Notes: a model not told the origin generated them from the letters alone. A stretch of 64,000 bases of DNA from Candidatus Parcubacteria bacterium (GCA_002869165.1 PKTK01000001.1:186001-250000); one strand, 5' to 3'; positions 45,110-54,008 are shown, numbered from the stretch's first letter. Numbers and translations: made by a program.

Positions 45110-45328
45110 ATGGATTACGATGCATTAGCAGGTATTGCAAAAGCAATTGCTATTGGATTTGGTGCTATTGGCCCTGGCATTGGTGTTGGGCTTATTGGTG
45201 CTAAATCAGTAGAAGCTATTGGAAGAAATCCAGAAGCATCAGGTAAAGTGATGTCAACAATGATTTTGGCTATCGCTTTTGCTGAAGCTATTGCGATCTA
45301 CGCTCTAGTTATCGCTTTTGGAATTTAA
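45110..45328 (+). CDS. atpE: ATP synthase Fo subunit c
   Basis: A 72-residue hairpin of two helices forming the rotor ring. The ion-binding Glu is E59 (AFAEAIAIY) and the polar loop is GRNP at 38-41. Against the sodium-type rule (Gln in helix 1 and Ser/Thr after the Glu), the equivalents here are Val26 and Ala60-Ile61, which points to proton coupling. Helix 1 carries the GxGxG packing motif (GPGIGVG). It lies between two palindromic spacers. Confidence 0.95.
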   Translation: MDYDALAGIAKAIAIGFGAIGPGIGVGLIGAKSVEAIGRNPEASGKVMSTMILAIAFAEAIAIYALVIAFGI

Positions 45329-45332
45329 TTTA

Positions 45333-45489
45333 CACACCCCGACCTTCGGTCACCCTTCTTTCTAGAGGGGAATTGTAATTCTCCCCTAATAAGGGGAGTA
45401 CCCGAAGGGGGAGGGGTGTTACAATAGTGGTCTTGCAGTCTGCTTTTAACCCTCACCCCTAACCCCTCTCCCAAAAGGAGAGGGGGATA
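45333..45489. repeat. CCCCTC-type palindromes in the atpE-atpF gap
   Basis: Two GC-rich elements stand side by side in the 330-base gap: ACACCCCGACCTTCGG ... CCGAAGGGGGAGGGGTGT (45333-45419) and a shorter CCCCTCTCC/GGAGAGGGG hairpin (about 45463-45485). Related pieces occur at 46172-46299 and 56323-56360. No gene is seen in the gap. Confidence 0.8.
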
Positions 45490-45549
45490 AAAGGAGAGAT
45501 TAAGGGCAGGAGTAAGATTATTAAATGTCATAGAACGGAAAACCCTTCT

Positions 45550-45645
45550 GTCATGCCCGGCGACCGAAGGGAGGGAAGGGAATCTTGTGAAGATATATTT
45601 TGACGAGATTCCCTTCCCCTCCGCTTTGCTCCGGCCGGGAATGAC
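45550..45645. repeat. GTCATGCCCGG palindrome before atpF
   Basis: GTCATGCCCGG ... CCGGGAATGAC, close to the copy at 44980-45077 in both arms and middle. The in-frame sequence upstream of the atpF ATG (from 45587) lies in this repeat and is unlikely to be translated. Confidence 0.88.
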
Positions 45646-45658
45646 AAAGAAAAAAAAT

Positions 45659-46156
45659 ATGAATACAATATTAGAATCTTTCCACGTTGAACTTGGTTTA
45701 TTTCTAGCGCAGATAGTGAATTTTGCGATAGTTTTTTCTGTACTTTATTATTTTGTGATTAGACCTATTATGAAAGTGATGGGAGAACGAACACAGAAAA
45801 TCGAAGATAGTTTGAAACATGCCAAAGAGGTTGAAGAAAAGCTCAAAAAAACAGAAGAGGATTATGACAAAAAAATTGCTGAGGCTCACAAAGAGGCAAC
45901 AAGAATTATTAACGAAGCAACAGAAAAAGCCCAAGAAAAAAAAGAGAAAATGATTAAGAAGGCTAAAGATGAAATTGGCGCAATTATTACTAAGGAAAAA
46001 GAAGGCATAATGCAACAAAAAGAAAAAACAATGAAAGAATTACAGTCGGAAGTTTCTGGTATAGTTATGGGGGCTTTAGAAAAAGTCCTAGAAGAAAAAC
46101 TTAATGAGAAAGAAGATAGAAAATTGATTGAAAAAATAGTAAAAGAAAACAATTAA
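45659..46156 (+). CDS. atpF: ATP synthase Fo subunit b
   Basis: A 165-residue stator protein: one N-terminal membrane helix (about 12-32), then a long charged coiled coil (EKAQEKKEKMIKKAKDEIGA) to the C-terminus. The ATG at 45659 is chosen because everything before it is palindrome. It connects Fo to F1 through subunit delta, encoded next. Confidence 0.93.
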   Translation: MNTILESFHVELGLFLAQIVNFAIVFSVLYYFVIRPIMKVMGERTQKIEDSLKHAKEVEEKLKKTEEDYDKKIAEAHKEATRIINEATEKAQEKKEKMIKKAKDEIGAIITKEKEGIMQQKEKTMKELQSEVSGIVMGALEKVLEEKLNEKEDRKLIEKIVKENN

Positions 46157-46171
46157 AAAATAAAAGAATAT

Positions 46172-46299
46172 ATTCTCCTATAGTAAGGGGAGTACCCGAA
46201 GGAGGAGTCCTGCCTGTTCGGCAGACAGGGGTATTAAATCGTTCAGATGAGAACACACCCCATCTGCTTCGCAGCCACCCTTCTCAAGAGGGGAATTAC
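46172..46299. repeat. CCCCTC-type palindrome, atpF-atpH gap
   Basis: TTCTCCTATAGTAAGGGGAG, CCTGCCTGTTCGGCAGACAGG (itself a small hairpin) and CACCCTTCTCAAGAGGGGAA form a GC-rich block related to the repeats at 45333. It ends 8 bases before atpH. Confidence 0.75.
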
Positions 46300-46307
46300 A
46301 AAAAATT

Positions 46308-46709
46308 ATGAAAATAAGCGCGAAACAATATGCTGAAAGTTTATTTTCAAGCTTGGAAAGTAAGAGCAAAAAGGAAACTGAAGATATAGTCAGTCGGTTT
46401 TTGAGTGTTTTGGTTGAGAACGGAGACAGAAAAATGTTTAATGATATTGTGCTTAACTTTGAAAAAACTTGGAATGAAAAAAATAACATAAAAAATATTG
46501 AAGTAACGAGTGCAAAAGAGCTGAATAAAGCCAGTGAGAAAAAAATCAAAGACTTTTCCATTAAAAAACTTGGTAGTGAAAATATTGAGATAAAGAAAAA
46601 TATTGATAAAAATATTTTAGGAGGTGTTATTATTAAAGATGGAGATAAAGTTTATGACGGAAGCGTGAGGACTAGACTTTATGAATTAAAAAATAGATTA
46701 AATAAATAG
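46308..46709 (+). CDS. atpH: ATP synthase F1 subunit delta
   Basis: A 133-residue protein with the usual start (KISAKQYAESLFSSLE) and a C-terminal domain with LGGVIIKDGDKVYDGSVRTRL, the conserved end of the OSCP/delta family. It is about 40 residues shorter than the common ~175-residue form, with the middle trimmed. It joins the b-subunit stalk to the top of F1. Ends in TAG. Confidence 0.9.
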   Translation: MKISAKQYAESLFSSLESKSKKETEDIVSRFLSVLVENGDRKMFNDIVLNFEKTWNEKNNIKNIEVTSAKELNKASEKKIKDFSIKKLGSENIEIKKNIDKNILGGVIIKDGDKVYDGSVRTRLYELKNRLNK

Positions 46710-46748
46710 CTTAATTGGTTACGAAAAATTAAATTGCGAAAAAATACC

Positions 46749-46852
46749 TAGGCTACGAAAATACGAATCTGTACGAATTTACGAATCGTTTTTTATAACG
46801 TTCGCAAATAGCCGATTTGTAAATTCGTACAGATTCGTATTTTCGTAGCCTA
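46749..46852. repeat. TACGAATCTGTACGAAT palindrome, atpH-atpA gap
   Basis: GGCTACGAAAATACGAATCT... is matched by an inverted copy ending ...AGATTCGTATTTTCGTAGCC, giving a nearly perfect ~45-bp stem. An almost identical element lies at 51366-51469 before atpC. Confidence 0.92.
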
Positions 46853-46861
46853 TATAAAAGT

Positions 46862-48388
46862 ATGAGTATAACAAAAGATTTTATAGTTGAACAACTCAAA
46901 AATAAAATTCAGGATTATGAACCTGAGGTTGTTGAACAAAATATTGGTACAGTAGTTGAGGTAGGTGATTCAATTGCTCGTGTGTCTGGTATTAGTGACG
47001 CTATGATGTCAGAAATGCTTGAAATCAAATCCAGTGAAGGATCAGTTTATGCAGTAGCTTTAAATTTGGAAGAAGAAACAGTTGGTGCTGTTATTTTGGG
47101 TGAATCGTCTGGTGTAAAAGAAGGTGATGAGGTAACTAGGCTAAATAGAATTTTGGACGTACCGGTTGGTGAAGTAATGGTAGGGAGAGTTGTTGACCCA
47201 CTAGGAATGCCTATAGATGGTAAAGGAGCTATTGAAGCCAAAGAAAATTATCAAATTGAAAAAATTGCCCCTGGTGTTATTACTCGTCAATCTGTATCCG
47301 AGCCAGTACAAACTGGAATCAAATCTATTGACTCAATGGTACCAATTGGAAGAGGGCAACGTGAATTGATTATTGGTGACAGGCAAATTGGTAAAACAGC
47401 TATTGCTATTGATACTATTATCAATCAGAAGGGGCAGAACATGAAATGTATTTATGTAGCTATTGGGCAAAAGGAATCAAAGATTGCTGGTATCGTAGCT
47501 AAACTTGAAGAAAGAGGTGCCATGGAATATACAACCGTAGTAGTAGCTGGAGCTAGTGACCCAGCATCATTGTCATATATTGCACCTTATTCAGGTGTAG
47601 CCATGGCTGAATATTTTATAGATAAAGGCGAAGATGTTTTGATTATTTATGATGATTTGTCTAAGCATGCGGTAGCTTACAGAGAGATTTCATTACTTCT
47701 TAGAAGACCTCCAGGACGTGAAGCTTATCCATGTGATGTGTTTTATCTTCATTCAAGACTACTTGAGCGATCATGTAGATTGAACAAGGATTATGGTGGG
47801 GGGTCTATTACAGCACTTCCTATCATTGAAACTCAAGCAGGGGACGTTTCAGCATATATTCCAACTAATGTTATTTCTATTACTGATGGCCAGATTTATT
47901 TAGAACCAGATCTTTTTAACCAAGGTAGACGCCCAGCAATAAATGCTGGTTTGTCAGTGTCTCGTGTAGGTAGTGCAGCGCAAATTAAAGCTATGAAAAA
48001 AGTAGCTGGTAAGTTGAGATTAGAAGCTGCACAATATGAAGAGTTAGCTGCTTTTGCTCAATTTGGTTCAGATTTGGATAAGGAAACTAAAGCAAAGCTT
48101 GAAAGAGGTAAAAGATTGATTGAAGTATTTAAACAAGATCAATATTCTCCACTACCTGTTGAGGAGCAAGTATTTGTATTTTTTTCTTTGACCAATGGAC
48201 TTATGGATAATGTGCCAGTTGAGAAAATTGTAGAATTTGAAATAGATATTTTAAAGTATGCTAGGGATAATATGGATAAAGAACTTAAAGAAATAGTTGA
48301 AAAAGGAGAAGTGAGTGATGATTTGGAGAAAAAGATAATTAAAGGAGTGGAAGATTATAAGAAGACAGTGGATTATATTGTAAAATAA
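46862..48388 (+). CDS. atpA: ATP synthase F1 subunit alpha
   Basis: A 508-residue nucleotide-binding, mostly non-catalytic F1 subunit of normal length. The P-loop GDRQIGKTAIA is at about 174-184, with SVSEPVQTGIKSIDSMVPIGRGQRE just before, and LLLRRPPGREAYPCDVFYLHSRLLER near 283-308 containing the conserved Arg-rich segment. No defect is seen. Confidence 0.97.
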   Translation: MSITKDFIVEQLKNKIQDYEPEVVEQNIGTVVEVGDSIARVSGISDAMMSEMLEIKSSEGSVYAVALNLEEETVGAVILGESSGVKEGDEVTRLNRILDVPVGEVMVGRVVDPLGMPIDGKGAIEAKENYQIEKIAPGVITRQSVSEPVQTGIKSIDSMVPIGRGQRELIIGDRQIGKTAIAIDTIINQKGQNMKCIYVAIGQKESKIAGIVAKLEERGAMEYTTVVVAGASDPASLSYIAPYSGVAMAEYFIDKGEDVLIIYDDLSKHAVAYREISLLLRRPPGREAYPCDVFYLHSRLLERSCRLNKDYGGGSITALPIIETQAGDVSAYIPTNVISITDGQIYLEPDLFNQGRRPAINAGLSVSRVGSAAQIKAMKKVAGKLRLEAAQYEELAAFAQFGSDLDKETKAKLERGKRLIEVFKQDQYSPLPVEEQVFVFFSLTNGLMDNVPVEKIVEFEIDILKYARDNMDKELKEIVEKGEVSDDLEKKIIKGVEDYKKTVDYIVK

Positions 48389-48440
48389 TACCTACGCTAA
48401 TACGCGAATTAATTACGAATTTACGAATAAAATTTACTTT

Positions 48441-48512
48441 GTTATTTCGAATCCCTTTAGGGTGAGAAATCTATAATACTTATTAAAGATCTCTCACTTC
48501 GTTCTAGATGAC
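48441..48512. repeat. Degenerate GTCATT-type repeat, atpA-atpG gap
   Basis: GTTATTTCGAATCCC ... ACTTCGTTCTAGATGAC is an imperfect member of the GTCATT group; a fragment of the TACGAATTTACGAAT repeat (about 48392-48430) precedes it. The weak GGAG of atpG follows directly. Confidence 0.65.
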
Positions 48513-48524
48513 AAATTGGAGAAC

Positions 48525-49481
48525 ATGTCAAATATCAAGGATATACAACGTAGAATAAAGTCAGTAAATAGTACAAGAAAAATTACTAAGGCTATGGAAA
48601 TGGTGGCTGCTGCTAAGATGAGAAAGGCAATAGAGGCAGTGCTAAAGACTAGAACTTATGCCAACTTGAGTTGGGAAACTGTTTTAAATTTGGCTAATTC
48701 TCTGAATGTAAGCCACCCACTACTTACTAAGGGCAAGACTGAAAGCAAAAAAAAGGTTGCTATGATTTTAATTTCATAAAACAGAGGGCTTTGTGGTGGC
48801 TATAATACAAATATAATCAATAAAGCACATAAGTCTATCATAAAGTATCAAGAAGCAGAAGGAGTTGAAACAGATTTTATTATTATTGGCAGAAAAGGCA
48901 TTAAAGTAAATAAATACTATGGTTATAATGTGGTAGCTGATTTTCCAAAAGAGGATATAATCTCAGAGATCAATGAAGTTTATGCTGTATCTAAGATGGT
49001 AATTGATTCGTTTATAGATGGTTCATATGATAAGATAATGGTTGCTTATACTGATTTTGTAAATCCTGCGAAACAAATACCAAGAATCAAACAATTACTA
49101 CCGGTAGATATTGAAGCAGAAGATAATGAATTGGGCGTGGTTGGTAAAGATACAAGAGTGGGAACTACAAAAGAATTTGTAGCTGAGAAAGAGAAGAAAC
49201 ATTTAAAAAATGGAATAAAGTATGAATATATTTTTGAACCAAGTCCAGCGGAAGTTTTGGATGAGCTAGTACCTCGATTGATAGAGGTACAACTTTTTCA
49301 AGCTTTACTTGAGGCTAATGCTTCTGAGCATTCTGCACGTATGACAGCAATGCATCAAGCTAATGATGCAGCTAGTGATTTGGTGGATGATCTTACTTTG
49401 TTTTATAATAAAGCCAGACAAGCCAGTATAACCAATGAGATTGCAGAAATTGCAGCTGGAGCAGAGGCTTTGAGTGATTAG
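48525..49481 (+). CDS. atpG: ATP synthase F1 subunit gamma, interrupted by in-frame TAA
   Basis: The rotor shaft of F1. The frame runs for 319 codons apart from a TAA at 48777-48779 (codon 85). It sits in ILIS-stop-NRGLCGGYN, where family members have Ser or Thr followed by Asp/Asn-Arg-Gly-Leu-Cys-Gly. Both sides are well conserved: the start IKDIQRRIKSVNSTRKITKAMEMVAA and the end HSARMTAMHQANDAASDLVDDLTLFYNKARQ. If the codon is really a stop, only 84 residues are made and F1 could not rotate, so error, variant or readthrough is likely. It is preceded by GGAG, one of the few SD-like sites. Ends in TAG. Confidence 0.9.
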
Positions 49482-49489
49482 TTTTTTAA

Positions 49490-49520
49490 AATAAAAAACC
49501 GCAAATTATTAATTTGCGGC
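49490..49520 (-). terminator. Terminator for the minus-strand gene inside the atp operon
   Basis: Stem CCGCAAATT/AATTTGCGG (49499-49519). On the minus strand it is followed by six T and lies just after the stop of the small gene at 49528. On the plus strand it is not followed by T, so plus-strand atp transcription is less affected. Confidence 0.8.
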
Positions 49521-49527
49521 AGGGGAG

Positions 49528-49842
49528 TTATAGACTTATGTGACGTATTACGTCATTGATAACTGTCTCAGCTTTAGTTATGTCATGACTGTATTTTTTT
49601 ATGGTTAAGGACTTAGTTTCATTATCAGATATTAATCTGGTTTGGAACTTTATAGCAATATCATTAAATATTTGCGAAATATTGTTATCAAGTTTTAAGT
49701 CAAGTTTTTTTGCTTCAGCTAGTGTCAAGATTTGACATACTGCACAAATTAAATGATTTTGAATGTTTTTATCCTTGATTTCAGTTAGAGCCTTTAAACC
49801 TTGAAAAGAAAATAGAGTAGTAGCATCGTTGATCGTTTTCAT
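49528..49842 (-). CDS. Small hypothetical protein, antisense within the ATP synthase operon
   Basis: A 104-residue soluble protein (start MKTINDATTLFSFQGLKALTEI), which I do not recognise. It is read against the operon, between atpG and atpD. Support for a real gene: a strong Shine-Dalgarno (AAAGGAG, about 7 bases before the ATG), rare in this window; a T-tailed terminator right after the stop; and an AT-rich promoter-like region upstream. The single CAVCQ Cys pair (CAVC) might bind a metal. Its origin is probably recent insertion; function unknown. Confidence 0.7.
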   Translation of the reverse strand: MKTINDATTLFSFQGLKALTEIKDKNIQNHLICAVCQILTLAEAKKLDLKLDNNISQIFNDIAIKFQTRLISDNETKSLTIKKYSHDITKAETVINDVIRHISL

Positions 49843-49953
49843 ACTTTTCTCCTTTTTTAAAAAACAATGGAATATTTTAAATATATAAGATATCTAAAAG
49901 TTTAATATTTTTAACATAATTTTTATAAAAAATCAAATATTTAAACCATATAT

Positions 49954-51333
49954 ATGAGTAGAGAACAAATAAAAGGTAAAATTAAACAAATAATTGGAGC
50001 TGTGGTTGATGTAGCTTTTGAAGGAGATCTTCCTGAAATTTATACAGCTTTGGAGGTTAAAAACGGTGAAGAAACGTTAGTTTTGGAAGCAGAACAACAT
50101 ATTGGATCAAATGTTGTACGTGCTTTAGCTATGGGATCTACAGATGGTCTTAAGAGAGGGGATGAAGTTGTAAGTACTGGCAAAGGAATTTCAGTGCCAG
50201 TTGGCGACAAGACTTTGGGGAGAATTTTTGACGTACTTGGTAACGCTGTAGATGGCAAAGAAGATCCAAAAACAGATAAAAAATACGAAATTCACAGAAA
50301 AGCGCCTGATTTTACAGATCAATCAACTGAGACAGAGATTCTGGAGACTGGTATCAAGGTTATTGACTTAATCTGTCCAATTGCTAAAGGTGGTAAGGTT
50401 GGTCTTTTTGGTGGCGCTGGAGTTGGTAAAACTGTTATTATTCAAGAATTTATCAATAATATCGCTAAAGCACATGGTGGTTATTCTGTTTTTGCTGGTG
50501 TAGGAGAGAGAACTCGTGAAGGAAATGATCTTTTTCATGAAATGAAAGATGCTGGTGTACTTGATAAAGTTGCCATGGTATTTGGGCAAATGAATGAGCC
50601 ACCAGGAAGTAGAGCTCGTGTAGCTTTATCTGGTCTTTCAATGGCTGAATTTTTCCGTGATGAGCAAAATCAAGACGTGCTTTTCTTTGTTGATAATATT
50701 TTTCGTTTTACCCAAGCTGGTTCAGAGGTATCAACTTTACTTGGTCGTATGCCTTCAGCTGTGGGATATCAGCCTACGCTAGCTACTGAAATGGGAGAAC
50801 TTCAAGAGCGTATTACTTCAACTAAGAAAGGTTCCATTACTTCAATTCAAGCAGTTTATGTGCCAGCCGATGACTTGACTGATCCAGCTCCGGCCACTAC
50901 TTTCGGTCACCTTGATTCAACTGTGGTGCTTGATCGTGGTTTGGCAGCTCTTGGTATTTATCCAGCTGTTGACCCGCTAGATTCTACTTCTACAATTCTT
51001 GATCCGAAAATTGTTGGCAAAGATCATTATGAAGTAGCTCGTGGTGTGCAGTTAGTGCTACAAAGATACAAAGACCTTCAGGATATTATTGCTATTCTTG
51101 GTATGGAAGAACTTTCTGATGAGGACAAATTAACCGTAGCAAGAGCTAGAAAAATTCAAAGATTCTTGTCTCAACCCTTCACAGTAGCTGAAACATTTAC
51201 AGGTTCAGCAGGTAAATATGTAAAACTTGAAGATACTATTAAAGGATTCAAAGAGATATTGGATGGTAAGCATGATGATAAGAGTGAGGGAGATTTTTAT
51301 ATGAAAGGTGATGTGTCTGAAGTAGGCAAATAA
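49954..51333 (+). CDS. atpD: ATP synthase F1 subunit beta
   Basis: A 459-residue catalytic subunit, complete. P-loop GGAGVGKTV at about 153-161, catalytic GERTREGNDL near 186-195 (Glu), the LFFVDNIFRFTQAGSEVS block at about 244-261, and the C-terminal LSQPFTVAETFTGSAGKYV are present. It is separated from atpG by the antisense gene and about 110 bases of AT-rich sequence before the ATG; whether it has its own promoter there is not clear. Confidence 0.97.
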   Translation: MSREQIKGKIKQIIGAVVDVAFEGDLPEIYTALEVKNGEETLVLEAEQHIGSNVVRALAMGSTDGLKRGDEVVSTGKGISVPVGDKTLGRIFDVLGNAVDGKEDPKTDKKYEIHRKAPDFTDQSTETEILETGIKVIDLICPIAKGGKVGLFGGAGVGKTVIIQEFINNIAKAHGGYSVFAGVGERTREGNDLFHEMKDAGVLDKVAMVFGQMNEPPGSRARVALSGLSMAEFFRDEQNQDVLFFVDNIFRFTQAGSEVSTLLGRMPSAVGYQPTLATEMGELQERITSTKKGSITSIQAVYVPADDLTDPAPATTFGHLDSTVVLDRGLAALGIYPAVDPLDSTSTILDPKIVGKDHYEVARGVQLVLQRYKDLQDIIAILGMEELSDEDKLTVARARKIQRFLSQPFTVAETFTGSAGKYVKLEDTIKGFKEILDGKHDDKSEGDFYMKGDVSEVGK

Positions 51334-51365
51334 TTTTAACTTGAAAAATTGGTTAGCGAAAAATT

Positions 51366-51469
51366 ATAGGATACGAAAATACGAATCTGTACGAATTTAC
51401 GAATTATATTAATGCGTTCGTAGTTAGCTGATTCGCAAATTCGTACAGATTCGTATTTTCCTAGCCTAT
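51366..51469. repeat. TACGAATCTGTACGAAT palindrome, atpD-atpC gap
   Basis: A second copy of the element at 46749-46852: GGATACGAAAATACGAATC... and the matching inverted arm ending ...GATTCGTATTTTCCTAGCC. It ends 8 bases before the atpC start, just as the other copy ends 9 bases before atpA. Confidence 0.9.
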
Positions 51470-51477
51470 TAAAAAAT

Positions 51478-51915
51478 ATGTCTAAACTAATAAAATTTGA
51501 AATAGTAACTCCAGAACGGAAAGTTATGGAAGAAGAAATTTCGCAGGTAACTGTGCCGACTTTAGCTGGGGAAATTACTGTTTTACCTGAACATATACCT
51601 TTGGTGGGAGTAGTAGTTCCAGGCGTTATTGAAGGAGTGGATAAAGAGGGAAATCCTTTGGTGGTTTCTGTGTCGGGTGGTTTTGTACATGTTTTGAAAT
51701 ATAAGATAGTAATACTCGCTGATACCGCTGAAAGAGCCGAAGAACTAGATGAATCAAGGCTTCAAGAAGCAAGACAAAGAGCAGAAGATTTGAAAAAAGA
51801 TACACGCCATATGGATCAGGAAAGATTCGCAAATATCAATGCAAGTCTTGCTAAAGAGTTGGCTAGAGGAAAGGCAGTGAAGCGTTGGAAAAAAATAAAA
51901 AATTTAAATAAATAA
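51478..51915 (+). CDS. atpC: ATP synthase F1 subunit epsilon
   Basis: A 145-residue protein: an N-terminal beta-sandwich (KFEIVTPERKVMEEEISQVTVPT, LAGEITVLPEHIPLV at about 34-48) and a C-terminal helical region (about 85-145). It links gamma to the c-ring and can inhibit ATP hydrolysis. The C-terminal region has extra basic residues (KAVKRWKKIKNLNK). It closes the operon. Confidence 0.95.
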   Translation: MSKLIKFEIVTPERKVMEEEISQVTVPTLAGEITVLPEHIPLVGVVVPGVIEGVDKEGNPLVVSVSGGFVHVLKYKIVILADTAERAEELDESRLQEARQRAEDLKKDTRHMDQERFANINASLAKELARGKAVKRWKKIKNLNK

Positions 51916-51929
51916 AGTAAAAAATATTT

Positions 51930-52433
51930 ATGTGGGTAAAAGATTACATGTTTTGTGATGTTCATACTATTGGGCCAGAAGCTACAGTAGCTGAAGCAGT
52001 AAAAAAAATGGTAGATGAAAAAACTAATAGTTTGATAGTTGTTGATGAAAATAAAAAACCAGTTGGTGTTTTATCTTCTTATACTTTAATAAGAAAGGTA
52101 GTACCAGCATATTTAAAAGATGATCCTGTGTATTCAAATTTTGGAGCCGAGGGGACTTTTGATAAGTATGCTAATTTATTGAAAGACAAAAAAATCAAAG
52201 AAGTATTGAATGGAGAAACTCATATTTTAAGCGTTGATGATGCTATGATAGAAGCTGCGTCTCATTCAACTAATGCAAAAAAGAGAATTCTCCCAGTTGT
52301 GGATGCAGATGGAAAGCTTATTGGAGCGATTACCAGAACTTGTATAAAAAATGCATTGTATAATGCGATATATAAAGACAAACAGATAAACCCTGAAAAT
52401 GGAGGGTGTTGTTGTAAAGGGAAAAAAGAATAA
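51930..52433 (+). CDS. CBS-domain protein with Cys-rich tail
   Basis: A 167-residue protein built of two CBS domains (VKDYMFCDVHTIGPEATVAEAVKKM in the first, HILSVDDAMIEAAS ... KKRILPVVDADGKLIGAITR in the second), a nucleotide-sensing fold that usually regulates transporters or enzymes. The C-terminus ends GGCCCKGKKE, a Cys cluster that could bind metal. It follows atpC by 14 bases and precedes a transporter; a regulatory role for either neighbour is possible. Confidence 0.85.
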   Translation: MWVKDYMFCDVHTIGPEATVAEAVKKMVDEKTNSLIVVDENKKPVGVLSSYTLIRKVVPAYLKDDPVYSNFGAEGTFDKYANLLKDKKIKEVLNGETHILSVDDAMIEAASHSTNAKKRILPVVDADGKLIGAITRTCIKNALYNAIYKDKQINPENGGCCCKGKKE

Positions 52434-52509
52434 TATTATATAATTTAATTAAAATTACATTTTAAAATAATGTAGTTTTTATTTTTGCCAAACTAAATAA
52501 TAAAAAAAT

Positions 52510-53838
52510 ATGCAAGAAGTATTACATGAGGGGGCTAGTCATATTGGCGCAGGTGCAGTAACAGCAGCCCTTCTTATATTTTTAGGCGCTTATGGGATTA
52601 TTATCTCAGAAAAAATTCATCGAACTATTATAGCTATTTTTGCTGGAGCGTTAATGGTGGTTGTTGGTGTTTTTATTAATTTTTATGATCAAGAGGGCGC
52701 AATCCATGCTATAGATTTTAATACCGTAGGTTTATTGGTGGGCATGATGATAATTGTCGGTGTTTCAAAGGATACGGGACTTTTTCAGTATGTAGCAGTA
52801 AAGGCAGCAAAATTTGCCAAGGGAGATCCTTGGAAAATATTAATTTTGTTTTAAATTATCACGGCTGTATTTTCAGCTTTACTTGATAATGTCACTACAG
52901 TTCTTTTGATGGTTCCTATGACTTTAGTTATTTGTGACAATCTACGTATTAATCCAATCCCTTTTTTGATGGTAGAAATACTTATGAGTAATATTGGTGG
53001 AACAGCTACTTTAATTGGTGATCCGCCAAATATTCTTATTGGTTCAGCTGCTGGACTTTCTTTTATGGATTTTGTGGTTAATCTGGCTCCTGTTATAGTA
53101 GTGATATTTATTGTATTGATTCCACTTATAAAGTTATTGTATAAAAATAAAATAGTTGCCAAAAAGGAGGACATGGAAAGTATAATGAAGCTCAATGAGA
53201 TAGAAAGTATTCAAGACCTTGTACTTTTGAAAAAGTCATTATTTGTTTTATTAGTAGTAATTTTGGGATTCTTTTTACATGGAGCTTTACATATGGAGGC
53301 AGCAACAATAGCCATTTTTGGGGCAGGTCTTTTACTTCTTCTTGATAGAAAAAATCCAGAAAAAGCCCTTCATGAGGTTGAATGGATTACTATTTTTTTC
53401 TTTATAGGATTGTTTGTTTTGATAGGAGGGCTTGAACACGTTGGGGTTATTGGTTGGGCTGCTGAGAAATTAGTAGAAGTTACTGGTGGAAGCATGAAAT
53501 TAACTGCCTTAGTTATTTTATGGGGCGGAGCTATTTTTTCAGCTTTTGTTGATAACATTCCTTTTGTAGCAACAATGATTCCTTTAGTGCATGAAATGGG
53601 TGTGGAGGCTGGAGGGATTTTTCCTGATCTAGAGCCAATTTGGTGGTCACTTGCCTTGGGTGCTTGTTTGGGAGGTAATGGAACTTTGGTTGGCGCAAGT
53701 GCTAATTTGGTAGTAGCTGGAATGGCTGAGAAATCTGGTTATAAAATAAGCTTCGTTGATTATATGAAAGTTGGGCTTGGGATTATGTTTATAACAGTGG
53801 CTATTTCGCATGTTTATATTTTGATTAGGTTCTTGTAA
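52510..53838 (+). CDS. ArsB/NhaD-family ion transporter, interrupted by in-frame TAA
   Basis: A polytopic transporter in the ArsB/NhaD/citrate (ion transporter) superfamily. The frame is continuous through 443 codons except for a TAA at 52852-52854 (codon 115), in KILILF-stop-IITAVFSALLDNVTTVLLMVP. Both sides are family-like: LLVGMMIIVGVSKDTGLF before, and SNIGGTATLIGDPPNILIGSAAG and NIPFVATMIPLVHEMG after. The DN motif in the membrane (LDNVTT, VDNIPF) repeats in the two halves, as in this superfamily. The transported ion cannot be deduced. If truncated the gene is dead. Confidence 0.85.
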
Positions 53839-53856
53839 CTCCTAGTGTTTATATTT

Positions 53857-53893
53857 AAAAACAGGTTGAGATATAATTTAACCTGTTTTTTTA
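53857..53893 (+). terminator. Terminator after the ion transporter
   Basis: An 11-bp stem AAAAACAGGTT/AACCTGTTTTT, then seven T and a T-rich tail. It closes the unit before the chaperonin promoter. Confidence 0.92.
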
Positions 53894-53970
53894 TTTTTTT
53901 ATTTAATATTAGTTAAAAAATAGAAAATTTTTTAATTTTTTAAATTAAAAATTTTTGTTGCTCTTAAAAC

Positions 53971-53998
53971 TTGACATCAGTTTTAAAAATGTTAAAAT
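53971..53998 (+). promoter_or_regulatory. Sigma70-type promoter of groES-groEL
   Basis: A perfect TTGACA, a 16-base spacer and TAAAAT. Confidence 0.75.
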
Positions 53999-54008
53999 AT
54001 GATAGTAA

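Noticed and set aside
43938..51469. CRISPR array as the source of the repeats in the atp operon
   Set aside because: The repeats are palindromes of three different groups scattered in gaps, not regularly spaced direct repeats with spacers, and no cas gene is present.
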